A stretch of 64,000 nt of DNA from Prado023 sp963788325. Lineage in GTDB: Bacteria > Actinomycetota > Actinomycetes > S36-B12 > CAIYMF01. The first letter of the stretch is position 1; every line of letters starts with the position of its first letter. The notes under the pieces are model-generated. The model was not told where the DNA came from, did no database searches, and saw only the letters and a list, made by a program, of their open reading frames with translations. Shown here one piece after another: positions 9,536-17,921 of the stretch. Location of the stretch: positions 62,001 through 126,000 of the forward strand of contig CAWBGJ010000012.1 in the NCBI GenBank assembly GCA_963788325.1, written 5' to 3'. The translations under genes and the position numbers were made by a program.

Positions 9536-11519
9536 TCAGCGGGGTTGCAGGAGCCGGAGGTGGGTTTCGAGGGCGTGGCGACGCGTTGGTGGCGTTGGGC
9601 TTCGTCGGTCCAGCCTCGCTGCTCGGCGTCGGCGTGCAGGGCTTGGGTGTCGGCGAGTTGGTCTGGTCAGGGCCGGGGCGAACTCGGGTGCGGTGGTGAA
9701 GTTGTCGCAGGTCTCGCAGATGTTGGCGTAGTCGCAGGGCCCGGCGGCTTGGTGGCGGGCGCAGTAGCCGGTGCCGAGTCGGGTCTTGATCATCTCCGTG
9801 TTCAGCCAGGTGATCCGGTCCGGGACGATCGGCCGGGCGGGTGCGGCGATCGGCAGCTGGGGTCGCAGCCCGGCGACGGCGTTCTCGTAGGCGGTGTTCA
9901 GGGTGGTCGGTGCCAGGGTGGCGTAGCGGATGGTCATCTCGGAGGTGACGTGCCCGAGCAGGGCCATCAGGGCTTGCAGCGACATGCCGGCGTTGGCCAG
10001 TTCGGTGGCGTAGGTGTGGCGCAACTGATGCGGGGTGATTCGCAGCGGCTGGCCACGTCGGGATCGGTCAGCCCGCGCGGCGGTGATCGGCGGTCTGCAG
10101 CCCGTTGCGTAGCCGGGTCGCGCCGAGGCGGCGGCCGTGCTCGGTGAACAGGAAGTGGGTGGGTCGCCCGGTGCGCGGGTGCGGGATCGGGCGATGCGGG
10201 GCGCGTTGGGCGGCCCACGAGTCCAACACGGCCAGGGTGCCCGGGTTCAGCGGGACGGCGCGTTCGGTGGCCAGCTTGCCCAGCGGGACCCGCAGCCAGG
10301 TCCCGGCCGGGCCGTAGTCCAGGACGGCGTCGCATTCCAGGTCCAGCAGTTCCCCGACCCGCAGCCCAGCGCCGCGCAGGACCTGCAGGCCGACCGCGGC
10401 GAACAGGTCGGGCAGGTCGGCGACTGCGGCCATCAGGGCGGCGTCGACCGTCGGGGGCAGGGCTCGGGGCAGTGGCCGGCCCAGCTTGGGGATGTCGGCG
10501 GTGAACACCAGTTGCCGGGTGGGGGCCTCGGCCCAGCCCCAGGCGGTGATGTCCTCGAACATGTTGCGCAGGGTCAGGACCGCGGACTGGGCGACGCTGT
10601 CGCTGACCGGGACCGGGCGGGCCTTGCGGCCCCGCCAGTTCCGGTGCCGGTTCCAGGCCAGGAACCCCTCGATGTGGTCCCGGCGTCAGCTGGCGCAGGC
10701 TGGTCACCTGCGGGTGGTGGGTGTGCAGGAACTCGGCGAACGGCAGCAGGTCGTTGATCAGCGACTCGACCGAGTTGGGTCGCAGCACGGTGGCCCGGAC
10801 GTGCACGTAGCGCAGCAGCACGACCCGGATCTCGGTCGGCATGGCCACGTCGTCGAACCGCTGCTCCAAGGTGCGTGACCACGGCCGGCGACGCGGCGGC
10901 TGATCGGTGATCCGCAGCTCGAACAGGATCCGGCGCAGGCTGGCCAGCCGGGCCCGGTAGGCCCGCCGGGACGAGGCGGGGATCGTCATCATGGTGGCCA
11001 GGTCGGTGTCGAACGCGTCGATCACTTCGTCGTCGAGCTGCTCGACCGCCGCCGCCCGGTGCAGGCCAGGATCACCGCCAGGCACTCGTCGAGGACGGTG
11101 TCGACCCATGCCTGGCCCCAGCCCAGCTGCAGTCCGGCGACCTGGGCGCGGGTGAACCCGTCGGGGTCGGTGGCCCGGATCGCGTCCCCGAGTCCGGTCA
11201 GGTTCTTGACCCCGGCCAGTTCCAGATCCAGACGGACGTGCCCGCCGGCGATCGCGAACACGACCAACGGCCAGGCCCCGGTGCGCTTGAGGTCCACCAC
11301 CCGCGCCGCGGCCGGGCGGGCCATCCACTCCTCGAGGTCGCCGAACGTGGCCAGGAACCGGGTCGCGGCGACCCGCCGGTCCCGGCGGGCCCGGCCCGAC
11401 AGGTCCAGCCCGTCGACGTGGGCCAGGTAGTCGGCCAGCAGCCCAGGTGACCGGGTGACCGCGACCCGGCGGACGCCGGGCTCATGACCGGTCCTGCAGG
11501 GCGATGCTCGCAGCGGCAT
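9536..11519 (-). CDS. TnpB-like tyrosine recombinase of the Tn554-like element (several frameshifts)
   Basis: The reading requires about four frame changes. It gives LLADYLAHVDGLDLSGRARR, then HVRATVLRPNSVESLINDLL (core-binding), QVLRGAGLRVGELLDL (catalytic Arg), ITPHQLRHTYATELANAG (HxxR) and LLGHVTSEMTIRYATLAP (late His and Tyr nucleophile). A cysteine motif CARHQAAGPCDYANICETC follows near the C-terminus, spaced C-x8-C-x5-C-x2-C and characteristic of Tn554-type TnpB. The start overlaps the end of tnpA by about 38 bp; an ATGA overlap at the tnpA stop is another possible start. It acts together with TnpA in site-specific strand exchange. Confidence 0.8.
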
Positions 11520-12533
11520 ACTCCGCGGCCAGGTGCTCGACGGACAGGTGCACGTAGCGGCCGGTGGTCTCCGGGCTGGCGTGCCCCATCAGCGCCCGCA
11601 ACGCGAGCAGGTCGATCCCCGCGGCGGCCAGCTCGGTGCCGTAGGTGTGGCGCAGCCGGTGCGGGCGGACCCGGATCGCCCCGGAGGTGTCCCGATGTCG
11701 GCGGAACAGCGAACGCATCCCGGCCTCGGTCATCGGCTGACCGGCCGTGGGCCCGCGCAGCACCACGAAGCACTCCGCCGTGGCCAACCCGGCGGGTCGT
11801 TCGTGGCGCAGGTAGGCGGCCAGCTCGGCGAAGAACGCGTGGTCGACTGGGACGACCCGTTCCCGGGACCCCTTGCCCAGCACCCGGACCCGGCGGCGGC
11901 CCTGGTCGACATCAGCCAGCCGCAGGCCGCGGACCTCCGCCGCGCGCAACCCGCCGAACAGCATCAGCAGCACGATCGCCCGGTCCCGGTGGGAGCGCAG
12001 ATCGGTCAGGAACGCCCCAACGTCGGCCAGCGGCAGCGACTCCGGCAGCCGGCTCGGTTCACGCAGCAGCCGACCCCCACCACGGGGCCGACCCGGACCC
12101 AGATGCCCCAACACCCCCCGGGCCGCGGGCCGCAGCCCCGCACCTCGCCGACCGTTCGGCACCGGGTTGACCGCAAGCTGGCCGGCCATCACCAAGAACC
12201 CGAAGAAGCCCCGAGCGGCAGCGACCCGCCGGTTCACCGTGGCGATCGCAGCACCCCGCGGGCGCAACTCCACCACCGTGCCCGAGTTGGGGACCGCGGT
12301 GCGCTGCCAGTCGATCCAGTCGAACACGTCCATCGCCGTCACCTCGGCCAGGCCAGGCGCCGCTCCTGCAGGAAGCGGGCCAGGTTCACCAGGTCGAAGG
12401 CATAGGCCCGCACCGTGGCCGGGGAGAACGCCCTCGCCCGTAGGTGCCCCAGGAACCGGTTCGCGTCCGCCACGCCCTCCCAGTCGCCGTCCAGCCGGAC
12501 CCCATTCCCGTCGTCGACCACGCTCACCGTCAC
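11482..12533 (-). CDS. TnpA-like tyrosine recombinase of the Tn554-like element (one frameshift)
   Basis: GTG 12533 starts VTVSVVDDGNGVRLDGDW; a SAM-like core-binding domain follows (RAFSPATVRAYAFDLVNLAR). After one frame change near 12350 come the catalytic residues: FGGLRAAEVRGL (Arg), RPHRLRHTYGTELA (HxxR) and MGHASPETTGRYVHLS (His, Tyr). About 350 residues, close to Tn554 TnpA. It ends in TGA overlapping the beginning of tnpB, so the two are translationally coupled. The conventional integrase box is complete, so the enzyme could be active if the frame change is a sequence error. Confidence 0.85.
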
Positions 12534-12619
12534 CGCGACCACCTCCCACCCGCCAGCCTTCCCCGCAACCCCGGACCGGGGCGGGAACCCAGCCCTGCTG
12601 AGCACAGATGTCGTCCGAG

Positions 12620-12629
12620 GGCCGGTTAA
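12620..12629 (-). repeat. Terminal inverted repeat of the Tn554-like element (tnpA side)
   Basis: GGCCGGTTAA on the plus strand is the exact reverse complement of 9491-9500. It is separated from the IS256 reading by 7 bp (12630-12636). Confidence 0.65.
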
Positions 12630-12636
12630 CGGATAT

Positions 12637-13650
12637 GGGGTTGTTGGACCAGATCTGTCGCCAGATCTCCTTGGGGAACGCGGTGAACGCCAACACGTCA
12701 CCGCGGGCCCCGTCGAGGTGCTCGGCGACGGCGGGGAGCTTGTCGGTCAGGGCGTCGAGGATCCGGTCGAACTGCTCATGCACCGACCCAGCATCGGGCT
12801 GGTCATAGACGCTGTGCAGCAGCGCCTTGACCCACGGCCAGGACGCCTTCGGGGTGACCGACATCAGGTTGGCCGAGTAGTGGGTGCGGCACCGTTGCCA
12901 GCTGGCTCCGGGCAGGGTGGCGGCGATCGCCTCGACGAGGCCGGCGTGCGCGTCGGAGGTGACCAGGGCGACCCCGGACAGGCCGCGGGCGACCAGGTCG
13001 CGGAAGAACGCCAACCACCCGGCCCCGGTCTCGCCGGTGTTGACCTGGACTCCGAGGATCTCCCGGTGCCCGTCGGCGTTCACGCCGGTGGCCACGAGCA
13101 CGGCCACGTTGATCACCCGACCGCCCTCGCGGACCTTCATCATCAACGCGTCCGCGGCCACGAACGTGTACGGCCCGGCGTCCAACGGACGGGTGCGGAA
13201 GTCCTCGACGTGGGCGTCGAGGTCCTTGGCCATCTCCGAGACCTGCGACCTGCTCAGCCCGGTGATCCCCAGCGACTGGACCAAGCGGTCCATCCGCCGG
13301 GTGGACACCCCGAGCAGGTAACAGGTCGCGACCACGCTGGTCAGGGCTGCTTCGGCCCGACGACGGCGTTGCAGCAACCAGTCCGGGAAGTACGTCCCCG
13401 AGCGCAGCTTCGGGATCGCCACGTCAATCGTGCCCACCCGGGTGTCCAGGTCACGGTGCCGGTAGCCGTTGCGGGTGTTCGTCCGCTCCGGGCTGGGCAG
13501 CCCGTAGCCGGCACCACAGACCGCGTCGGCATCGGCGGACAACAACGTCTGGATGAACGTGGACAACAGCTCACGCATCAGATCAGGACTGGCCTGGGCC
13601 AGGTGCTCGTTCAGGAACCGGGCAGGGTCAATACTGGGAACAGCGGTCAT
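12637..13650 (-). pseudogene. IS256-family transposase, N-terminal and catalytic part
   Basis: ATG 13650 gives MTAVPSIDPARFLNEHLAQA, then TRNGYRHRDLDTRVGTIDVA, LLGVSTRRMDRLVQSLGITG, the DDE-region ADALMMKVREGGRVINVAV, VTSDAHAGLVEAIAATLPGA and HYSANLMSVTPKASW. It stops being transposase after IWSNNP at 12637, where the Tn554-like element begins. This is the Mutator/IS256 family (DDE with a C-terminal Glu located in the separated fragment). The gene is therefore inactive as it stands. This half has no frame change of its own. Confidence 0.93.
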
Positions 13651-13814
13651 CGTGGAAGTCCTCTTCGAGTCGGTTGTGGAAGATCACTCGAAGGATCACG
13701 CGATGACCGCGCTCACGTTCGCAGCGACACGATCACCGAGCTACCCGTACACCACTCTGCCGGACGCAACTGGCAGGCGCGGGCGGCGCACGTCGGGTGC
13801 CGCCCGCGGATGGC

Positions 13815-14411
13815 TCAGGCAAGCTCGTGGAATCCTGACGAGTAGTAGACCAACGGGCCGTGGGCGTCCTGTGGCTCGTGGACCGCGGTGACCGTGCCCA
13901 GCAGGATGTCGTGGTCACCCGCAGCAATCACCTGCTCGGTGCGCATCTCGAGGCTGGCCAGGCCCTCGGCGTGGAGCAGGCAGCCGTTGTGGCCCCGGCG
14001 GGTGGCGATGCGGTCGAACTGCCCGGCGAGCTCTCTACCGCGGGTGGCGAACCAGCGGGCGGCGTCCTGGGCATCAGCAGCCAGGAAGGTCGCCGACCAG
14101 ACCCCGGCGGCCAGCACCGCATCGTGGAACCGGGAGTCCCGCTCCACGCAGACCAGCGCGAGCAGCGGGTCCAGGGACACGGTCGTGAACGAGTTGGCGG
14201 TCATCGCGTGATCGAGGCCGTTGGCGCGGGTGGTGACCAGCGCGATGCCGGTGGCGTAGCGGGCGGCCGCGCGCCGGAGCTGATCGGCGGTCGGCGGCAG
14301 GGGCGGAGTCGGCGAAGCAAATGGGTCCCGCGGGTCCGGCGAGACGGACGTGTGTGGCGGGGCCGGCGGGGCAGGCGGGACCGCGCGAGTCGAGTCCCGG
14401 GGCTCACGCAT
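13815..14411 (-). CDS. Flavin reductase-like FMN-binding split-barrel protein
   Basis: The 198-residue product has a Pro-rich lead, then LRRAAARYATGIALVTT, LDHAMTANSFTTVSLDPLLA, VCVERDSRFHD and LGTVTAVHEPQDAHGPLVYY. This is the FMN-binding split-barrel of HpaC-type NAD(P)H:flavin oxidoreductases. It probably supplies reduced flavin to a monooxygenase or acts alone; no partner oxygenase is adjacent. The start ATGCGTGA overlaps the stop of the upstream DUF6113-like gene by 8 bp, so the two are translationally coupled. Intact. Confidence 0.85.
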   Translation of the reverse strand: MREPRDSTRAVPPAPPAPPHTSVSPDPRDPFASPTPPLPPTADQLRRAAARYATGIALVTTRANGLDHAMTANSFTTVSLDPLLALVCVERDSRFHDAVLAAGVWSATFLAADAQDAARWFATRGRELAGQFDRIATRRGHNGCLLHAEGLASLEMRTEQVIAAGDHDILLGTVTAVHEPQDAHGPLVYYSSGFHELA

Positions 14412-14796
14412 CGGAGGGCTCCGGTGCGACGGTCACAGCGCCCTGGGACGCCTCCTCCTCGGGCAGCAGCGGGAAGCCGCACGCCGTGGCCAGCAGCATG
14501 CTCCCGCCGATCAGGTAGGCCATCTGACGGGTGCCGCTGCTCAGGATCAGGTCCCCGGCTGCCGTCTCCGAGCCCATGATGAGCGTGGCTGTCAGCCAGC
14601 CCAGCGACACCGCGATCGCACCCCACCGCGAGCCGACCCACCAGGCGCCTGCGCGAGCGACCAGCACGATCGCCACGACGCCGACGATGCCTCCACTGGG
14701 CACCGTCACCGACCCGATGGCGGTCGTGTGGGTCTGCAGCACGGCCCCGACGAATCCCAGGAACAGGCCCAGGACCAGCAGGGCGGCGGCGCGCAT
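14404..14796 (-). CDS. Small membrane protein, DUF6113-like
   Basis: 130 residues with four hydrophobic stretches: LLVLGLFLGFVGAVL, IVGVVAIVLVARAGAWWVG, GAIAVSLGWLTATLIMG and AYLIGGSMLLATACGFPL. The size and layout match the DUF6113 proteins found beside dapD in actinobacteria. Function is unknown. ATG 14796 is preceded at 7 nt by TAGGCT, so the transcript is probably leaderless. It overlaps and probably shares an operon with the flavin reductase gene downstream. Confidence 0.65.
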   Translation of the reverse strand: MRAAALLVLGLFLGFVGAVLQTHTTAIGSVTVPSGGIVGVVAIVLVARAGAWWVGSRWGAIAVSLGWLTATLIMGSETAAGDLILSSGTRQMAYLIGGSMLLATACGFPLLPEEEASQGAVTVAPEPSDA

Positions 14797-14803
14797 GGGG
14801 GCA

Positions 14804-14809
14804 AGCCTA
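14804..14809 (-). promoter_or_regulatory. -10 box for a leaderless start of the DUF6113-like gene
   Basis: TAGGCT on the minus strand, 7 nt before the ATG at 14796. Confidence 0.4.
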
Positions 14810-14822
14810 CGGCCGGCGCGGC

Positions 14823-15764
14823 TCACTCGTTGGCGTGCAGGTGCTCGGCCAGGCCACCCCAGTGCCCGGTCCGCGGCGTGGCCTCCAGTGCGCCTGTCAT
14901 CGAGTTGCGGCGGAAGAGCAGGTCGGGCGCGCCGGAGAGCTCCGCGCCCTTGACGACCTCCCCGTCGGGCAGGCGCACCTTGGACCCGGCGGTGACATAG
15001 CAGCCGGCCTCGACCACGGACCTGTCCCCCAGGGAGATGCCGATGCCGCCATTGGCCCCGATGAGCGCGCCCTCGCCGATGGTCACCTGCTCCCTGCCGC
15101 CCCCGGACAGCGTGCCCATGATGGACGCGCCCCCACCGATGTCTGACCCCGCGCCCACGACGACACCGGCCGAGATCCGGCCCTCGACCATCGAGGGGCC
15201 CAGCGTGCCGGCGTTGAAGTTGCAGAAGCCCTCGTGCATCACGGTGGTCCCGGCAGCCAGGTGCGCGCCGAGCCGGACCCGGTCGGCGTCGGCGATCCGC
15301 ACGCCGGGGGGCACGACGTAGTCGACCATTCGAGGGAACTTGTCGACGCTGAGCACGGTGAGCGACTCGCCGGCGATCCGAGCGCGCAGGCGCACCTCCG
15401 GCAGCGACTCGAGGGCCACCGGCCCCCATGTGGTCCACGCCACGTTGGCCAGCACCCCGAAGATCCCGTCGACGTTGATGCTGCGTGGCACCACGACCCG
15501 ATGCGAGAGCAGGTGCAGGCGCAGGTAGGCATCGGCGATGTCGGCCGGCGGCTCGGAGAGGTCGGAGATGACGGTGCGCACGACCCGGGTCACGGTGCCG
15601 CGCAGGGGGTCCTCGCCGCAGGCGTCCTCGAGGTGCGCGATCGCCTCGGGCTCGGCGCTGAGCGCGGGTGCGGGGTACCAGACGTCGAGGATCGCCGCGT
15701 CGGCGGCGGTGCTGGCGTAGGTCGCGATGCCGAAGCCGGATGCGGAGCAGGTGAGGCGGTCCAT
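14823..15764 (-). CDS. dapD: Tetrahydrodipicolinate N-succinyltransferase (actinobacterial DapD)
   Basis: The 313-residue product has an N-terminal domain (MDRLTCSASGFGIATYASTA) and a left-handed beta-helix made of hexapeptide repeats: VHLG/RLGAHLAAGTTVMHEGFCNF, EGRISAGVVVGAGSDIGGGA, GEGALIGANGGIGISLGDRS. It ends TPRTGHWGGLAEHLHANE. It transfers succinate from succinyl-CoA to tetrahydrodipicolinate in diaminopimelate/lysine synthesis. Trimeric and cytoplasmic in the family. Start ATG 15764 was chosen by length and sequence; TACGCT lies 8 nt before it. It is divergent from dapE, with which it forms a pathway pair. Intact. Confidence 0.95.
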   Translation of the reverse strand: MDRLTCSASGFGIATYASTAADAAILDVWYPAPALSAEPEAIAHLEDACGEDPLRGTVTRVVRTVISDLSEPPADIADAYLRLHLLSHRVVVPRSINVDGIFGVLANVAWTTWGPVALESLPEVRLRARIAGESLTVLSVDKFPRMVDYVVPPGVRIADADRVRLGAHLAAGTTVMHEGFCNFNAGTLGPSMVEGRISAGVVVGAGSDIGGGASIMGTLSGGGREQVTIGEGALIGANGGIGISLGDRSVVEAGCYVTAGSKVRLPDGEVVKGAELSGAPDLLFRRNSMTGALEATPRTGHWGGLAEHLHANE

Positions 15765-15819
15765 GGGTCGGTAGCGTAGGGCAGCGCCCACGACCGCGGG
15801 CGGCCGATTGGAGAGCGTC

Positions 15820-16998
15820 ATGGCCCTGGACCCCACCGGCGACGTCGTCGCCCTGCTCGGCGAGCTCGTCGACATCCCCAGCGAGAGTCGCGCGGAGCAG
15901 GCCATAGCCGACCAGATCGCCGAGGTTCTCAACGCTGCTGGGCACCTCACGGTGCAGCGCGTGGGCAACAGCCTCGTAGCCCGTACGACGCTCGGCCACC
16001 CGGACCGGGTCCTGATCTGCGGGCACATCGACACCGTGCCGGCGGCCGACAACCTGCCCCATCACCTGACGGTGGTCGACGGCCAGGAGCGCCTGGTCGG
16101 CTTGGGGTCCTGTGACATGAAGGGCGGCGTCGCGGTGGCCCTCGCGCTGGCCGCCACGGTGACCGAGCCGACCCGCGACGTGACCTACGTGTTCTACGAG
16201 GCCGAGGAGATCGAGGAGCGGCACAACGGGCTCAAGCGGCTGGCGGACACCCGCCCGGACCTGCTTGCTGGCGACTTCGCAGTGCTCATGGAGCCCTCGG
16301 ACGCCGGCGTCGAGGCAGGATGCCAGGGCACGCTGCGCGCGGAGATCCACCTGGCCGGCCGTCGCAGTCACAGCGCGCGCTCGTGGCTGGGTCGCAACGC
16401 GATCCACTCCGCCGGCGAGGTGCTGGCCAGGCTCGCGGACTACCAGGCCTCCCGGGTCATCATCGACGGACTGGAGTACCGGGAGGGGCTCAACGCGGTA
16501 GGCATCACCGGCGGGGTTGCGGGCAACGTGATCCCCGACGAGTGCGTGGTCGTGGTGAACTACCGGTTCGCGCCGTCGCTGAGCCCCGAGCTCGCGACGC
16601 GACATGTGCAGACGATCTTCGAGGGCTTCGACGTTCGGATCGTCGATGCCGCAGCGGGCGCGCTGCCCGGGCTGGCCCATCCGGCCGCCGAGGCGTTCAT
16701 CGCGGCCACCGAGTCCACGCCGCGACCCAAGTTCGGATGGACGGACGTGGCCCGGTTCAGCGCACTGGGCGTGCCGGCGGTCAACTACGGGCCCGGCGAC
16801 CCGTCACTGGCGCACACCCGCGAGGAGTACGTGCCGACCGAACAGGTGCGCTCGGTCCTGGCGATGATGCGCACCTGGCTGACCACGCCGGTACCGCGGC
16901 CCGACGCCTGGGGTCAGCTGCCCGGGGCGGTCAACCGCATCGACGCCGACCCCCTGTCGACGCGCCCCATGCCAGCGCGCCGCCGCAGCCGCAACTGA
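15820..16998 (+). CDS. dapE: Succinyl-diaminopimelate desuccinylase
   Basis: A 392-residue M20-family metalloenzyme: ICGHIDTVPAADN (His and Asp ligands, near residues 66-72), GSCDMKGGVAVAL (bridging Asp near 100), EAEEIEERHNG (catalytic Glu pair near 130), EPSDAGVEAGCQG and the late His in DPSLAHTREEYVP near 330. It hydrolyses N-succinyl-LL-diaminopimelate to LL-diaminopimelate and succinate. Start ATG 15820 is preceded by ggagag. The C-terminal 25-30 residues (RIDADPLSTRPMPARRRS) extend beyond the family core. TAGCGT at 15772-15777 is a plausible -10. Intact. Confidence 0.95.
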   Translation: MALDPTGDVVALLGELVDIPSESRAEQAIADQIAEVLNAAGHLTVQRVGNSLVARTTLGHPDRVLICGHIDTVPAADNLPHHLTVVDGQERLVGLGSCDMKGGVAVALALAATVTEPTRDVTYVFYEAEEIEERHNGLKRLADTRPDLLAGDFAVLMEPSDAGVEAGCQGTLRAEIHLAGRRSHSARSWLGRNAIHSAGEVLARLADYQASRVIIDGLEYREGLNAVGITGGVAGNVIPDECVVVVNYRFAPSLSPELATRHVQTIFEGFDVRIVDAAAGALPGLAHPAAEAFIAATESTPRPKFGWTDVARFSALGVPAVNYGPGDPSLAHTREEYVPTEQVRSVLAMMRTWLTTPVPRPDAWGQLPGAVNRIDADPLSTRPMPARRRSRN

Positions 16999-17062
16999 CC
17001 CGCGACTTCGCGCGCCCGCCCGCCCCGACTCCCGCCCCCTTCCGCTCCCGCCCCTTTCCGGA

Positions 17063-17140
17063 GTTCCTCCACGTGGGCGGCGCGCAACGCCCGGTTCCTC
17101 CACGTGGGCGGCGCGCGAACGTCGCTGGGGTGGAGGAACC
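17063..17140. repeat. Intergenic repeat family B: two direct copies and one short inverted copy
   Basis: gttcctccacgtgggcggcg followed by cgc occurs at 17063-17085 and 17094-17116. The reverse complement of its first 11 bases occurs at 17130-17140, so the group can form a hairpin. It lies between dapE and yceI, which converge. A related word occurs at 44128-44172. Confidence 0.65.
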
Positions 17141-17225
17141 GGGCGTCGGGGCGCGGCGGGCCGGGGCGCGAGGTGGTGTGGTTCGGCCGGCGCGAGCTCG
17201 CGTGGGCGCGGCGCGCCATGGGGGG

Positions 17226-17772
17226 TCAGGCTGCGCGGATCGCCGACACGTCGAGCTGGATCTTGATGATGTCGGAGACCAGGACGCCGCCGGCCTCGAG
17301 CGCGACGTTCCAGGTGAGCCCGAAGTCCTTGCGGGACAGCTGGGCCTGGCCCTCGAACCCGGCACGCACGTTGCCGAACGGGTCGGTGGCCACGCCGGTG
17401 GGCTCGAGCGTCGAGCTCGATCGGTCGGGTGACGCCCTTGATGGTCAGGTCGCCCAGCATGACGAACTCATCGCCGTCCTGCTTGACGGCGGTCGAGGCG
17501 AAGGTCATCTCGTTGTTGACCTCGACGTCGAAGAAGTCGGGGCTGCGCAGGTGCGCGTCGCGCTCGGGGGACCCGGTGGTGACTGAGGCCAGCTGCACGG
17601 CCACGTGCGCGGTGGAGCCCGAGGGGTTGGCTGCGTCGATGACGACGGTGCCGGCGACGTCGGCGAACGAGCCGCGGACCTTGGCCACCATCGCGTGGCG
17701 GGCCACGAAGCCCAGCCGGGAGTGGCTCGGGTCGATGGTCCACGTGCCCTGGTAGTCGGCGTAGTCGGTCAT
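17226..17772 (-). CDS. YceI-family lipocalin-like protein (one frameshift)
   Basis: ATG 17772 follows aaaggag. The product reads MTDYADYQGTWTIDPSHSRL, FVARHAMVAKVRGSFADVAG, SPDFFDVEVNNEMTFAS and MLGDLTIKGVTRPIELD. After one frame change near 17415 it continues GNVRAGFEGQAQLSRKDFGL and VALEAGGVLVSDIIKIQLD. This is the YceI beta-barrel fold, which binds isoprenoid-type lipids in characterised members. No signal peptide is seen, so it is probably cytoplasmic. A perfect 7-bp palindrome overlaps its promoter region (17799-17817), suggesting repression by a MarR-type regulator that is not encoded nearby. Confidence 0.9.
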
Positions 17773-17798
17773 GGTGTGCTCCTTTGGCTGGACGATTG

Positions 17799-17817
17799 TT
17801 GTTGAATGTATCAACAA
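17799..17817. promoter_or_regulatory. Palindromic operator upstream of yceI
   Basis: TTGTTGA-atgta-TCAACAA: perfect 7-bp arms with a 5-bp spacer, 27-45 bp before the yceI start. Its AT-rich character stands out from the surrounding sequence. The form resembles MarR-family operators; the assignment is inference. Confidence 0.55.
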
Positions 17818-17909
17818 GATGATTGAACCATGAACTAGAAGTTCGCGCCAGTCGCGCTGTGTTCACCGGGTCGTCGGGTTGCGGTCGCCGCCGGGGCCGG
17901 GGTCGTGGT

Positions 17910-17915
17910 TACGTT
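17910..17915 (+). promoter_or_regulatory. -10 box for a leaderless start of the LOG gene
   Basis: TACGTT ends 6 nt before ATG 17922. Confidence 0.35.
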
Positions 17916-17921
17916 GCCGGC

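Larger units (their letters stand above)
9491..12636 (-). mobile_element. Tn554-like site-specific transposon with two tyrosine recombinases
   Basis: A 3.1-kb element interrupts the IS256 transposase between the codons for NNP and NERLN. It carries two overlapping tyrosine recombinase genes in TnpA-TnpB order (about 350 and 650 residues, the Tn554 size pattern). Its ends carry the inverted repeat TTAACCGGCC (9491-9500 and 12620-12629). On one side a further 6-7 bp (12630-12636, cggatat) belongs neither to the repeat nor to the transposase. That fits an exchanged crossover core, as in Tn554-type integration. No TnpC gene and no cargo gene are visible. A reduced RIT (recombinase-in-trio) element is the alternative, but only two recombinases are present. 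Confidence 0.8.
9228..13757 (-). mobile_element. IS256-family insertion sequence, split by a nested Tn554-like element
   Basis: GAGTGGTGT at 9228-9236 and its reverse complement at 13749-13757 bound a region whose only non-inserted gene is an IS256/Mutator-type transposase. Matches continue weakly inward (ttTGGGG against acGGGT). Removing the nested 3.1-kb element leaves about 1.39 kb, the normal size for this family. No 8-9 bp target duplication is evident outside the ends. The insertion lies upstream of the VanW gene and downstream of the flavin reductase gene. Confidence 0.75.

Noticed and set aside
9491..12636. RIT (recombinase-in-trio) element
   Set aside because: Only two recombinases are present; the second has the length and Cys motif of Tn554 TnpB. 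A third recombinase was not found.
11482..13650. A 722-codon continuous reading joining transposase and recombinase
   Set aside because: The frame happens to stay open across the element junction, but the residues between IWSNNP and the recombinase core have no family likeness. It is a chance fusion of the IS256 N-terminus with the transposon end.
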